Of a stretch of 64,000 nucleotides of DNA, positions 19,501 through 31,076 are shown piece after piece. How positions within the stretch are numbered: the stretch's first letter is position 1; the number at the start of each line of letters is the position of its first letter. Origin of the DNA: Campanula takesimana (lineage: Eukaryota > Streptophyta > Magnoliopsida > Asterales > Campanulaceae). A model generated the notes under the pieces. It was not told the origin of the DNA, searched no databases, and saw nothing but the letters and a program-made list of their open reading frames with translations. Both the position numbers and the translations under genes were made by a program. The stretch spans positions 620,001-684,000 of the forward strand of contig JAOWBW010000269.1 of NCBI GenBank assembly GCA_026119855.1. The letters run 5' to 3'.

Positions 19501-19581
19501 GTATATATATAAGGGCATTTTAGTCATTTCTGGGTGCCTTGTAAATTGCATGCCTTGTATATAGTATCACCCATACACATG

Positions 19582-21672
19582 TGTTTCTATGATTCACATC
19601 TCGTTTTGTCGTGTTAACTCTCCCCATCAGACCATTTTCCTTTAGACGAAGAAATAAAGTATGATCAAATAGCATAGTTGATGCATTTGATGAGCTTAAT
19701 TTTCAGCAATTAGATGGCATCATACAAAAAAGCTAATTATATGACTGCCATTTCTCCGGTCCAGTATGAAGATCATGTTAACATATACTCTCCCTGACTC
19801 TTAATTTAAACTTTTGCCTGTTCCATTTTAAAATGCATAACTTAAAAAGAAAAGTTTTTTATACTTATTTATTTGTGTACCCCACATGTCATACTCATGA
19901 CAATTATCCACTAACTATTCTTTACCCCATTTTCTCTCTCCTACCAAACCATCTATACTCACATCACATCATATTTTTCACATTTTTCTTTAATTTTTGG
20001 ACTAAATATTTTTTTTTTAAATTTAAAATAGAATGGATGAAGTATAAGCATCCAGTATCCTTTATACAGAATTTTCAATTTATTTTCAGTAAATAAAATT
20101 CTATTTTAGAATGGAGAGAGTGTGTATATTTCTACTATTATTATTATATTTACCTTATACACTAACCGATCACAATTCACATTCACACATTTAGTTAGTT
20201 GTGAGCCCCACAAACAAATCTCATCTCACTTTTAATATTCATAATCACTTTTCTACTTACAATACTTTTTATTATTTATAATATCTCTTTAATATAAGTT
20301 TTTTTCTCTTCAGTAATCTCTTTAATATAAGTTTATTTTAATCTTTTGCACATTTTTATAGAATGGACAGAGAGTGTATATTTCTACTAATTGCCACTGA
20401 GAAATATTTCACATTTATGCTTTCTAATCAATCTCATTGGCTCGGTTTTATGCCTCAGATTGTATCAACCAATCATAAAACTTGTTATTTTATCTTTTAC
20501 TCGATGCATGTCTCTCAAATATTCACTCTCTCTTTGTTTTGGATACTATAAAAGGACAATAATCTCTCACTTCTTACAATGATTTAAAATTGGAAAAGTG
20601 AAGCGATAATATTTTCGTAGCTTATTATTCTTAGGATATAGTACGTACTAAATACCATCTCCTTCATTAGACCAATATTCTTTAAAAAAAAAAAAAAAAA
20701 AAAATACTCATTTTTCAAATAATCCCTAAAATTGTATCAACAATTTATTTTTTATTTTTTTGACAAAACTGCATTAATATCATTTTCTTATTTTTTAAAA
20801 TTTGATTCATATTTTGAGATAGATTAAAAAAGAAAAGCATGACATTTTTTCTAAGGCCTTGGTTTTATCAATCTGAAAAATTACCTCAGCCAGATTTGAA
20901 TACTTAATTTATCTCTGAATTATTATCAATCGAAAAGTTTCCCTAATCCCGAGTTAAACAAAACAAAATGTTCAAATGAAAGCCAAAATAGTTCAACATG
21001 AATTTGGATCTTAACAGTGTGATGATTTAAAGGATTATCATACTACCGATTCAGAGAATTCATCATTCTTATTGCACCTACATGGTTATAAGGATTTGTT
21101 CATATATTGCCAAGAAAGCATTATACCTCATAAAACTTTTACATTTTCTCTTTCACGTTGGACATTACATCTCCAGGTGCCCCTCCGTCCCGTTGCCGTG
21201 TTCTCTTCTCAACACTGAAAGCCTGCAATTTAATCTATAAAATTATTATCTCAATCTTAAAACAAAATGCTTCTATAATGATATCCAAGTTTCAACAAAC
21301 CTGCATATAGACAATACATATGCAGTAACACAAAAATAAAATCATTAAATAAAGGCATACGAATTGTCAATATTTGTGACATATATTTCAAAAATCCATG
21401 ATGAGATTGAACCTAAGATGAGCACCAATGATTTACCAAATGAATAAACGATGTATGGTGGTTCTAGCCTATCCAAACTTGATTTTAAGCTAAAAGATAT
21501 TATTAGTGAAATTGAATTTTCCTCTTTATTCTACATATGCATGTTCACGATAATCCAAATTTAAATTTAAATTTGTTACCAAATTTGTTGCTAGAATTAG
21601 AATTGACATGATTTTTTTGAATATTAACTTCCTATCAGATTCTATCCATTTTAATACAAATTTGTATTAGTA
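19582..21672. other. Intergenic AT-rich DNA with MITE relics; no gene supported
   Basis: Contains a Stowaway-like unit (19786-20126), another tip at about 20362-20375, a poly-A run near 20684-20703 and otherwise featureless A/T-rich sequence. A minus-strand segment at about 21150-21225 could be read as a short terminal exon (TTGCAG acceptor, charged 27-residue end), but nothing else supports a gene. Confidence 0.4.
19786..20126. mobile_element. Stowaway-like MITE, diverged
   Basis: Tips TACTCTCCCTGACTCTTAA and the approximate inverse TTTTAGAATGGAGAGAGTGTGTA; about 340 bp; inner TACTCACA/CTCCTACC words as in the other copies. Confidence 0.45.
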
Positions 21673-21910
21673 TACTCCTTTCATCCCATTTTAAGAGTCA
21701 AAATTTCTTAAAAGGACGTCTCATTTTAAGAGTTAAAATCCTAAAATGGAAAGTGGGTCCTACATGTCATACTCACAACAATTATCCACTAACTCTTTTC
21801 TACCCCACTTTCTCTCTCATATCAACCTATCAATACTCACAACACATCACCTTTTCCTTAATTCTTGAACCCAACCATTTTTTGACTCTTAAAATGGGAC
21901 GGAGGGAGTA
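21673..21910. mobile_element. Stowaway-like MITE
   Basis: TACTCCTTTCATCCCATTTTAAGAGTCAAAA against the inverse TTTTTGACTCTTAAAATGGGACGGAGGGAGTA; 238 bp with good pairing over 30 bases at each end. Confidence 0.8.
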
Positions 21911-22305
21911 TGAATTATATTTCAACTATCAATTAAATTAATCTGCTTTAAATAAATCTTATGATAGGTAATATATGAAAATTCAAATCCACTCAAAGAT
22001 AAAAAGCTTTCAGATCTGAAATGCCTTGAATCAGCCTAATATTAATAAAGTAGTTTTTTTTTTTCCTTTTTTTTCGAAATCATAACATTTGTGTTTATGA
22101 TACCAAGTTATAATAGTCATATTAAAAGTAAACATTAAATTTGAGGTGGATAAAATATTATTTTATTTCTCATTTGAAGAAACTGAATACAATTGATGGA
22201 TAATGTGAATTTAATTAGACAATTTTGAGCAGATACAAAAATCTCAAATCATTGAAAATTATGTTTAGAGAGGCATGTTTTGTCTTAGAAAACTAATTCA
22301 ATTAT

Positions 22306-23338
22306 GGGAGGGGCTATTGCCACTACATTTTTTCCTTATCCACTATATTCATTAAAGTTTCAATGGATTAATCACAATCTTGACACAAATGTCCTTAAAT
22401 ATACCTTACTTACAATTGTAAAGAACATTCCAAAATTATCTTCTTCTTCTTCTTCTTTTTTTTTTTTTTTTTTTTTTTTGTAAATTAGTGACATTTATTT
22501 TTATATATATGGAATTCTGAAATCAATAAAGATTCTCATGATTGAGAGAAACGAACATTTTATGCACAACATCAGAAAATAAATTTAAACTGCTAATCAC
22601 AGATAAATCTAATGAAAAATGTTACTTCCTCCATGTGTGAAAATAGAACTTCGTTTATTGAAAATGTAACGCATTGTGAAAATACAACTTCGTTTGATTC
22701 AAGCCTGTTATTTAATGATACTTCCTTCCATGTGAAAATGAATGTCTATTAAGAGACAATTTATATTTTAGAAAAATAAATGATGAAAATTTATTGTGTC
22801 ACGTTTTTTATTTTTTTTGTTTTTTTATGTATATAATGAAATATAAAATATTGGCAAAAGTTATTTAAGAGAAAATTTATTTAGAAGATAAAATATTTAC
22901 TATGGAACAAAATTTTATAGAACTTGAACATTTATTTTATGACGAAAAAAATATTTTTAAAAATGTTTGACATGTGAGGGTAAGAAAAGCTAACGAAAAA
23001 TTAGCAATCAATAGTGAGGGATGGAATTAAGTTAGAACTGAATTTTAAGAGAATTAATTCACATTTCAATTATCAAACAAAACAAAGTTAGTACCGTTGC
23101 TCAAATATGAACAAAATGAAAAGTTAAGGTGAGTATCAGATGGACAATAATCATCATCTTAATTAACTCAATCAAAGATTAAAACATGTAGTGATAAATT
23201 AAATATTCTAGTGAAAAATCACTTCCCAAAAATAGTTAAAATGGATGAAGGGCAATTATGTCATGACATCAATTAATTTTTAGAAAAAATTATGTCTGTA
23301 GTGGATAAGCAAATTGCGTAGTGGCAATAGCCGCTCCC
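22306..23338. mobile_element. Non-autonomous MULE with 9-bp target duplication
   Basis: Inverted ends start GGGAGGGGCTATTGCCACTAC and GGGAGCGGCTATTGCCACTAC and continue through CTTATCCACTA. The exact 9-bp copies TTCAATTAT lie at 22297-22305 and 23339-23347. The 1033-bp interior is A/T-rich and includes a CTT microsatellite (about 22440-22480) but no coding sequence. Confidence 0.88.
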
Positions 23339-23353
23339 TTCAATTATATATCA

Positions 23354-23620
23354 AAAAAAGGTACTTGAAAATCATATCCTGAAATTTATATTGATATCCA
23401 GAAGTGTTTGAGGTTGATATCCAAAAGGTTTGTTGGTCATGGCCATAGTCGCGGCCTTGATTCCCAGCGCACGCGACCTTTTTAGTTATTTACAAAAATA
23501 CAACCTCACACGAAGTTCTACTTATTTACAAAAATGTCACCGCATATTTAAAAACACTTTTTTTCCTATTCACTAATAAAAACGCATTTTACTCAAGATT
23601 TTGACTTAATTCCTACAATA
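23354..23620. repeat. Dispersed repeat copy B (TTGATATCCAGAAG family)
   Basis: From TACTTGAAAATCATAT to the CGCGACC segment it is almost identical to 11283-11410. It then continues with the ATTTACAAAAATGTCACCGC words found near 33120 in copy C. Confidence 0.75.
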
Positions 23621-23951
23621 TTTTTCCTAACCGGGTCAAGTCGGGGAGGGTTCACGAGTTGCCCTAACTGAGGGGTAGGATTCGGGTTTTCATGATTGTG
23701 AGTAAGAATGAGTTTGAAAATGTCAAATTCGTCCAAAATCCGCTCAATGTCATCCTAAATATTCTAGAATACAAAACAACAATAGAAGTACATTTTAAAT
23801 TGGCAAAAGCTACTACCGGTGGTGTCCTATCTCCAATGAATGACACATTTCCCATTTGAATTTAAATTGGCTAAATTCCAAAACTTCTTGCATTAAAAAA
23901 CAAAACAAACCCATCCGGCCATCCCTATTTCTCCCTCCTAGTTCTATCTCT

Positions 23952-24226
23952 TACTCCCGGCTTATAATTATGCAAACAAATTTTTATTTTGAGCGTCACA
24001 TTGATAAGTTATGCTCTTTAAATGGTAAAAAAATCTTTACTATTCTTCTACTCATTCTCTTTCATACTTTTTTATACTCAAAACACCAAACAACTTACTA
24101 TTCTCTATCCGGTCACTTTCTCTCTCATATTTTACTTTTCACACTCACAACAACTACCTACTATTATTCACCCTTTAATTCCTGTGCACAACTTATTTTG
24201 TTCACATAATTATAAGACGGAAGGAG
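23952..24226. mobile_element. Stowaway-like MITE, diverged
   Basis: TACTCCCGGCTTATAATTATG against the inverse CATAATTATAAGACGGAAGGAGCA; about 275 bp with the usual CTCACAACA-rich interior. Confidence 0.65.
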
Positions 24227-24330
24227 CATGATGGTTGATGATCTTTCTTTCTCTTGTGTGTGTGAAGGGGGAATGGAGTAATGATTTGGTGCATTTATGG
24301 GAGGAGTATGGAGTAACTTGGTTTCATTAT

Positions 24331-24512
24331 ATTCCCTCCGTTCCAAAATAATCTTCATATTTGTTTTTTTTCATTGTCTTAAAAAGTTCTTTATATTTCT
24401 ACAATTTAGGTTTAAAAGTGCACAAATAAAACATGACTAGTGTAGCAAGTGTTCATATCCTTAAAAAGTTTGAATAGTCAAATGTGAATATTATTTTGAG
24501 ACGAAAAGAGTA
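24331..24512. mobile_element. Stowaway-like MITE
   Basis: ATTCCCTCCGTTCCAAAATAAT and the inverse ATTATTTTGAGACGAAAAGAGTA; about 180 bp. Confidence 0.65.
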
Positions 24513-24949
24513 TCACAAAAATCATCCAAAGAGATGGTACATTCTTATTAATGTTATTCCTTGGACTATAGTCTTTTACATCATCAGCATACTCTTCATG
24601 TGTACAGTTCTGCTCATCAATAATTCTTTGTACAACTTATTTTACCACTTGGTTTATTTCTTTTTCACTTGATGTGATCCACGTGATGATGAGAGCATCC
24701 CTTTGACTTGAATGCTAAAGGTGGTTCACGTAAATCCAGATCTCCTGTACCACATTGTATGCCACTTTTTGTGTCACAAATAATCTAACGGCTCACAGTT
24801 TTTAAGATTAACATTTTATTATATTATTCAAATATATTAACGGCTGGATCACTTGTGGCACAAGGAGTGGCACACGAAATGGTATAGGAGATCTGGTCTC
24901 AGTCCATGTCCATAACCACAACCTGCATGTACACTTCAATTAAGTTGAG

Positions 24950-25190
24950 TACTTTTTCTGTCCCATAACAAATTTTTTAAAACTTTAAAAACGAGAATTA
25001 AGAAAAGTATTAGAAAAGTAGGTGGTGTGAGTGAGAAAGAGATAGAAAATGAGATAGAAAATAGTAAGTGGATAGTTGTTGTGAATGAGAAAGTGAAAGT
25101 GTAGAAAATCTTTTCCTTTTTAAGTGAATATTTCCAATAATATGCTCAAAATGACAAAATAAAAAATTTATTTTAGCACGGAAGGAATAT
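24950..25190. mobile_element. Stowaway-like MITE, diverged
   Basis: TACTTTTTCTGTCCCATAACAAATTTTTTA and the inverse AAAAATTTATTTTAGCACGGAAGGAATA; about 240 bp. Confidence 0.55.
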
Positions 25191-25492
25191 ATTTTATTAC
25201 TTGTAGAAAAGGACATTTAGTTTCAAGAAAAACGTTATTTCCAATATATTTATATGAAATAGATATGTATAAATGAGTCAATCTTACGAAAAACTTGTTT
25301 TACACTAAGAGATGTGCAAACCTGTTTTACATTAAGAGATTTTGTTTACATTAAAGGATAAAAACATGTTTTACACTAAAACGAGTGTAAAACAATTTTT
25401 TCTCTAGATTTTCACTGTATAAATTAGGGAATTCATAATAGAAATTAGGCTTATGGGTGTTGATGGCAAAATAGAAATTTTGTAAAAAGAAA

Positions 25493-25804
25493 TACTTCCG
25501 CCATCCTAGAGACTAGGGTTCACACTTTTCTTTTTGATAGGTTTCAGTGTAAGGTTCACGCTTTGCTTTATTTTTTAAATGACAAAAGGTGAATAGTATT
25601 TTAGACATTTATATTCTCAATTTTTTGAATAATTAAAAGAAAACTTATACTCCACTAACCTTCTTTATACGCACTTATATCATGAATAATATTTTTGACA
25701 ATTATATCCCTAACCCACTTAACTTTTTAGCCTTTTTTTTTTCCATTTTTGCCAATAATAAGCGTGCAAATTATAGTGTGAACCTTACTCCAAAGGAGGG
25801 AGTA
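25493..25804. mobile_element. Stowaway-like MITE
   Basis: TACTTCCGCCATCCTAGAG at the left, CAAAGGAGGGAGTAG at the right. AGGGTTCACACTTTTC pairs loosely with the inner inverse ATAGTGTGAACCTTAC. Confidence 0.5.
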
Positions 25805-26020
25805 GTATATATGAAATTTTTAATCTCGTTTACATAAAAAAATTGGAACCACATCAACTAACCAACTAATGTGACACTTTATACAAAAACCAACTAATGT
25901 GACACTAAGACTACCGATGAGAGGTGAGTTTGACATAACTTTTGATTATTCAAAAGTGATTTTTCACTTTCCAAAACTAATATGAAAAGTTACGTATCTC
26001 AATATATTAAATGCAGATAC

Positions 26021-26488
26021 TGTTGTGGAATTGACCCTCTCCAACACCCAAGCAATATCCCAAGAAAATAATGGCACCACAAATAAGCACAAGAAATAAA
26101 GCACAAGAAAAGACACAAAAATTGTTAACTCAGTTCGTCAATATGTTTGACTAGGTCTGGGGGCACTACCAAACTAGGATCTTGCACTATAATATGTTTG
26201 TATGAAGTTACAATGAGTTGTGGGGCGGAACTTTATTTATATAGTAAACCTAGAATGAGACCTAAACCTAAACATAAGAGAAAACCCGTCAAAACTGCAA
26301 TTCCCCGAATTCACATCGGGGCACCGAGCGCCCGCTTGGGTTACCCCAAGCGCCCGCCTGAATTAATCTCGCCAGGAACCAAAGTCTTCTGCCCGCTAGG
26401 GCGCCCACCTGGTCTATACCAGGCGCCCGCTTGGTTGCTCCACCAGTTTGACCTCCTCTTTGTTCCTTAGAAGATCTCTACTCCAACA
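26021..26488 (-). repeat. Copia-1 3' LTR
   Basis: 468 bp, TG...CA ends. In the element's sense it holds a GCGGGCGC cluster (26434-26328) followed about 85 bp downstream by a TATA box ACTATATAAATA (26245-26234). Confidence 0.93.
26328..26434 (-). promoter_or_regulatory. GCGCCCGC cluster in the Copia-1 LTR
   Basis: Plus-strand words GCGCCCGCTTGG (26328, 26423), GCGCCCGCCTG (26350) and GCGCCCACCTGG (26401) with ACCAAAGTCTTCTGCCC between them. A matching arrangement is found in the Athila LTRs and at 46621-46724. Its position just upstream of the TATA box makes it a candidate enhancer; this role is inferred. Confidence 0.5.
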
Positions 26489-26597
26489 ATCTCCCACCTA
26501 GAGATCAACCGCATATACAAACCCCATATCCGTCTTCAACTCATCATTGGTGTCGTCCTAGTGCTCACCTCGATCATGGTAGTGCCTTCCTCCTCTC

Positions 26598-27600
26598 CTA
26601 TTCTCCAAGCCCCATTGAAGCTATACATAGCTTCAATATATCAAGGTTTACCACCTTGATTAACAAGGCAGCCGGGTTCTCCGATCCCAATATCTTCTCC
26701 AGCCTTAAGATCTTCCTTTCCAAGAGATGCCTGATGTAGTGAAACCTCAGCTCGATGTGCTTCGTCCTAGAATGAAACGCCGGATTCCTAGCCAAATGAA
26801 TTGCACTCTGACTGTCACTGTAGAGAGCATTACCACTTCGCGTCTTCCCAAGTTCACCCAAGAAGTTCTGCAACCATACCATCTCTTTGTTTGCCTCTGT
26901 CACTGCTACATATTCTGCTTCCGCAGTCGACTGAGCCACGATCTTCTGCAATTTAGAAGCCCAGGAGATAGTCGTACCACCCAATGTGAAAACATAACCC
27001 GTAGTACTTCTCCTCTTGTCTAGATCGCTTGATGCCAAATCCGCATCAACATAACCCGCTAACACGACCTCCTTGCTTGAGAAACATAGAGCCTTCCTAG
27101 CAGTACCCTTTAAGTAACGCAGGATCCATTTGACCGCTTCCCAATGTTGCTTCCCTGGATTGCCCATGTACCGGCTGACTACTCCCACCGCATGTGCAAT
27201 GTCCGGCCTTGTACACACCATTGCATACATTAGACTCCCCACTGCCAAAGCATATGGAGTCCTCTCCATCTTGTCACGCTCCTCCTTGCCCTTAGGTGAG
27301 TCCTTCTCGGATAGCTTGAAGTGCATACCCAATGGTGTCCCTGTTGGCTTCGCCCCTTCCATACAAAATCTTGCCAAGACTTTCTCAACGTATTCTGCTT
27401 GTGAAAGAACCAACTTACCCGACTCCCTATTCCGGTCAATCCGCATGCCCAAGATTTTCTGGCCTCCCCCAAATCCTTCATCTCGAACCGTTCTGACAAT
27501 TGAGCCTTCAATATGTTTACCTCTCTACTGCTAGAGCCCGCTATTAGCATGTCATCCACATATAACAGCAAGATTGTGTACCCGTTGTCAGTGTTCTTGA
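26598..27600 (-). pseudogene. Copia-1 RT C-terminal part and RNase H
   Basis: Two overlapping frames together cover the end of RT and RNase H. The first starts with LLYVDDMLIAGSS, the YVDD catalytic box of Ty1/copia RT; the other (from 27452) continues MGMRIDRNRE and contains RNase H motifs YVDADLASSDLDKRRSTTGY, QSTAEAEYVA and the DSQSAIHLARN Asp. A 1-bp class frameshift near 27450 separates them, and a TAG at 27602-27604 separates the whole from the upstream RT frame. Copies cDNA and degrades the RNA template in virus-like particles in intact relatives; here it is broken. Confidence 0.88.
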
Positions 27601-27601
27601 A

Positions 27602-28705
27602 CTAGCAACAATGATCCACCTCACATCTGATAAAATCAATATCATGCATGAATCCATCAAACTTTCTGTACCACTGCCTAGGAGCTTGTTTAAGGCCATA
27701 CAAGCTCTTAGTCAACCTGCAAACCAGTTCCTCGCTACCCTTAGACAAGTAACCCTCTGGTTGTATCATGTAAATTTCTTCCTCCAAATCCCCATGAAGA
27801 AAGGCCGTCTTTACATCCATCTGTTCCAGTAGCAAATTATTTGCCAGTACTATACCCAGAACTATTCTGATAGTGGTCATCTTCACAACAGGAGTGAATA
27901 CCTCGGTGTAGTCAATACCGTATTTCTGCTGAAACCCTTTTACAACCAACCTTGCCTTGTAACGTTTGCTGCCGTTTGCTTCCTCCTTGATTCTGTAAAC
28001 CCACTTGTTATGCAATGCCTTCTTCCCCTTTGGTAGTTTAATCAACTCCCAAGTTTTTTTGGCCTTTAATGAGTCCATCTCATCATCCATCGCAGCTTTC
28101 CACTTATCACAAAGTGCACTACGAACAGCCTCCGCATAACATTCCGGCTCACCAATATCTGTCAACAACAAATAGTAATTTGAAGGAGTATACCTGACAG
28201 GTGATCCACGCAATCTGCTGGATCTACGCAACGGAATATCCGGTTCTGGAGTATGTGGTTCATCTTCAGTGACCCCCTGACCTTGGTCATCATGAACCGT
28301 CCTGCTCCCACCCGAGTTTGGAATATCCACCTCAACAAATTCTGGTTCCGAACTAACCCCTTCAGATGCCCCCTTTCTGTCCTTGTACAATACCTGTTCA
28401 TTTAATACAACATCTCGACTACGAATAACCTTATGATTTCGGTCATCCCAAAACTTATACCCGAAGTCATCCTTGCCATAACCAATGAACGTACACTTAA
28501 CAGATTTAGCATCTAATTCAGTTCTATCAACAGAGTCTATATGAACATATGAAAAGCAGCCAAATATGCGAAGAAAGGACAGATTTACCTGCTTGCCACT
28601 CCATGCTTCCTCTGGAATTTCATTCCCCAATGGTACCGATGGTCCCCGATTGATCAAGAAAGCTGCTGTGTCAACTGTATGCCCAGAACGTCTTCGGAAG
28701 TCCAC
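27602..28705 (-). pseudogene. Copia-1 integrase C-terminus and RT N-terminal part
   Basis: Open for 367 codons. It begins in the integrase tail (TAAFLINRGPSVPLGNEIPEE, then LRIFGCFSYVHI, FIGYGKDDFGYKFW), passes an acidic linker and enters RT at NKWVYRIKEEANGSKRYKARLV, with the catalytic Asp motif EQMDVKTAFLHGDL and KSLYGLKQAPRQWY. These are standard Ty1/copia landmarks. It joins the preceding integrase frame through a small frameshift near 28690 and ends at an in-frame TAG just before the YVDD segment. Confidence 0.9.
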
Positions 28706-29824
28706 ACTTCAACCTCATACTTCTAGCCCGCTCGTTCAATGTCCTGTCCATCCTCTCTGCAACCCCATTGTGTTGTGGTGTGCCCTTTGGAGTCTTCTCC
28801 ATGTGAATGCCATTCACTGCACAATATTCCTTGAACTCCCCGAGCTCATACTCCCCACCATTATCTGATCTCAAGCATTTAAGCTTAAGACCCGTCTGAT
28901 TCTCCACCAAAGCCTTTCATTTCTTAAACACCTCGAATGCCTCATCTTTGTGTTTCAAGAAATAAACCCAGACTTTCCTTGTCGAATCATCAATAAACGA
29001 CATGTAATAAGACGCACCACCCAGAGAAGTTACCGGGGCCGGCCCCCACAAATCCGTGTGAACCAGTTCCAACTTTGCTTCCCTCAAAGTCCTACATGTC
29101 CTCAAGAAATTACTCATCGCCTGTTTGCCAAACACATAATCTTCGCAGATCCCCACGTCGACTTTCTTCAAACCCGGTAGTCTTCCCTTTGAGCAAAGTA
29201 CCTCCATCCCCTTCTCACTCATGTGACCCAATCGACATCACTCATGTGACCCAATCGACAGTGCCACAAGTCCGTATCACCTTTGGCTGACGCCACCGCG
29301 ATACTATCCTTGGTGTTATTCACCAAATACAATGTCCCTTCTTTATTACCCCGAGCGATCTCAGAATCCTCCTTGGTAATAACCCAGTTCCTGCAGCCAA
29401 AAGTTACCTTGTAACCTTCTTCATCTAGCTGCCCAACTGATAGCAGGTTCTTTTTCAAACCCGAAATGTGTCTGACCCCGTGTAGATGTAGGACCTTCCC
29501 GTCCGATGCTCCTATTCTGGCATCCCCCTTCCCCTTGATTTCCAAAGGCTCGACATCCGCCAGATAGACCTTACCGAAATCACCGGAAGTGTAATTTTCC
29601 GTCTCCTTTGCATGCCCGCATGAGTGGAATGATGCCCCCGAATCCAGCACCCATGATTCTAGCCCACTACTAACACTTAGAATCAGTACATCTTCACCTT
29701 CGATTATCACATTCGCCGATTTATCCCTTCGCATGGGACAATCCTTCTTGTAGTGTCCTAACTCCTTACAATGATAGCATTGAACCGATCCTTTCGCGAC
29801 CCTTGGTTTGTCTCTGATCTCCAC
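28671..29824 (-). pseudogene. Copia-1 zinc knuckle, protease and integrase, broken into three frames
   Basis: The first frame (29824-29219) shows the CCHC knuckle CYHCKELGHYKKDC, the protease WVLDSGASFHSC with catalytic Asp, and the pre-integrase box LWHCRLGHMS. A 23-bp tandem duplication (unit beginning ATGTGACCCAATCGACAT, copies at 29221 and 29244) then shifts the frame. The second frame (29231-28917) carries LVHTDLWGPAP and FIDDSTRKVWVYF (catalytic Asp residues) and ends at a TGA where relatives have Trp. The third (28910-28671) carries RSDNGGEY and GTPQHNGVAER, with the Glu completing the DDE triad. Confidence 0.88.
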
Positions 29825-29833
29825 GGCCTTGCC

Positions 29834-30523
29834 CTAACCACCCACTACGTTTTCCCTTGATTTAGTTCTCTCTTTATTGCTAGTACCCGGCCTTCCCCTG
29901 CTAGTAGTAGCTAAGGCCGATCCTGAAGTAGACGATGTCCCTAATTTCTTCAAACGATTTTCCTCCCCCAACAGAAAGTCTTTAACATCATCATACTTCA
30001 ATTTGTTCTTACCCGCTGAAGCATTGATCGCTGTCACCGTTCCGCTCCAACTTTCTGGTAAGGACGCTAGCAACAAACACGCATGAACCTCATCATCAAA
30101 CGTAATATCCAACGCAGTCAATGAGTATATAACATCCATAAACTCATCGATGTGTTTAGCTAAGGATCCTCCCTCTTACATCTTGAGACTACCCATCTTG
30201 CGTATCAAATCAACCTTGTTTGCAGCAGATGGAGTTTCAAATCTCTCAGTAAGATAATCCAATAGCTCCTTTGTGGTTTTTGCCTTCTTGGTAGTCTTCG
30301 CGATCCACTTTGACAAAGTAGATCTAACCACCCCTAGGGCTTTCCGATCCATGAGATCCCAATCTTCTTGCTTTTCTCCTTTCGGCTTGACTCCCTTTAG
30401 AGGCTTATAGAGATCTTTGTTGTACAAGAGATCCTCTATTTGCATCCTCCAAAACCCGTAGTCAGACCCATCGAATTTCTCCACCGCTTGTTTATCCTTG
30501 CCCATTCTTGATTGCTGGAACAA
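29834..30523 (-). pseudogene. Copia-1 gag
   Basis: Starts near 30523 (KQAVEKFDGSDYGFWRMQIE), the Trp-rich N-terminal signature of copia GAG (UBN2-like), followed by LTERFETPSAANKVDLIRK. A TAA at 30173-30178 interrupts; the frame resumes with FMDVIYSLTALDITFDDEVHACLLLASLP and ends in a basic Ser/Thr-rich stretch before the zinc knuckle. GAG would form the particle core. The leader between gag and the 5' LTR is only about 50 bp. Confidence 0.85.
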
Positions 30524-30575
30524 ACCCTAATCGCCCTATAACCCGGAATGATAAACCAGAGCTCTAGATACCAGT

Positions 30576-31040
30576 TGTTGTGGAATTGACCCTCCAACAC
30601 CCAAGCAATATCCCAAGAAAATAATGGCACCACAAACAAGCACAAGAAATAAAGCACAAGAAAAGACACAGAAATTGTTAACCCAGTTCGTCAATATGTT
30701 TGACTAGGTCTGGGGGCACTACCAAGCCAGGATCTTGCACTATAATATGTTTGTATGAAGTTACAATGAGTTATGGGGCGGAACTTTATTTTATAGCAAA
30801 CCTAGAATGATACCTAAACCTAAACATAAGAGAAAACCCGTCAAAACTGCAATTCCCCGAATTCACATCGGGGCACCGAGCGCCCGCTTGGGTTACCCCA
30901 AGGGCCCGCCTGAATTAATCTCGCCAGGAACCAAAGTCTTCTGCCTGCTAGGGTGCCCGCCTGGTCTATAACAGGCGCCCGCTTGGTTGCTCCGCCAGTT
31001 TGACCTCCTCTTTGTTCCTTAGAAGATCTCTACTCCAACA
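30576..31040 (-). repeat. Copia-1 5' LTR
   Basis: 465 bp, matches 26021-26488 with scattered changes, including loss of several bases at the TATA box. The GCGCCCGC cluster (about 30880-30986) is partly mutated. Confidence 0.93.
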
Positions 31041-31076
31041 GATACACAACATAGAAAATATCTCAATATAGAGAAA

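Larger units (their letters stand above)
13739..19572. mobile_element. MULE carrying a FAR1/MULE gene fragment and a plant mobile domain gene
   Basis: Terminal inverted repeats of about 40 bp share the blocks TATATACAAGGCA and ACAAGGCACC; the left end starts GGTAAATTCTATATAC and the right end, read inward, GGGTGATACTATATAC. Direct 9-bp copies ATACACATG flank it (13730-13738 and 19573-19581), as expected for Mutator-like transposition. Two convergent intron-containing genes lie inside: exons at 15023-16347 (plus) and 16432-19369 (minus). Spaced inverted TCGTGT/ACACGA motifs are concentrated at 13800-13990, 14665-14835, 15254-15385 and 18815-19100. Two MITEs interrupt it at 16988-17094 and 18099-18195. 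With the transposase truncated it should need a helper. Confidence 0.9.
26021..31040 (-). mobile_element. Copia-1: Ty1/copia LTR retrotransposon with both LTRs and 5-bp duplication
   Basis: Two LTRs beginning TGTTGTGGAATTGACC and ending CTACTCCAACA bound the unit. GATAC is duplicated at 26016-26020 and 31041-31045. Domain order on the minus strand (gag, zinc knuckle, protease, integrase, RT, RNase H) is that of Ty1/copia. Next to the 5' LTR (right side) the primer-binding site reads TGGTATCTAGAGC, close to the initiator tRNA-Met type TGGTATCAGAGC with one extra base. Before the 3' LTR (left side) the polypurine tract reads AGGTGGGAGAT. Many stops and frameshifts: not autonomous. Confidence 0.93.

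Noticed and set aside
21150..21230. Possible last exon of a host gene on the minus strand (TTGCAG acceptor, ends EKRTRQRDGG... to a stop)
   Set aside because: No further exons with consistent phase or recognisable protein; a chance splice site in AT-rich DNA is as likely.
26147..26470. 107-residue plus-strand open frame
   Set aside because: Lies entirely in the Copia-1 LTR, antisense to the element; no protein similarity.
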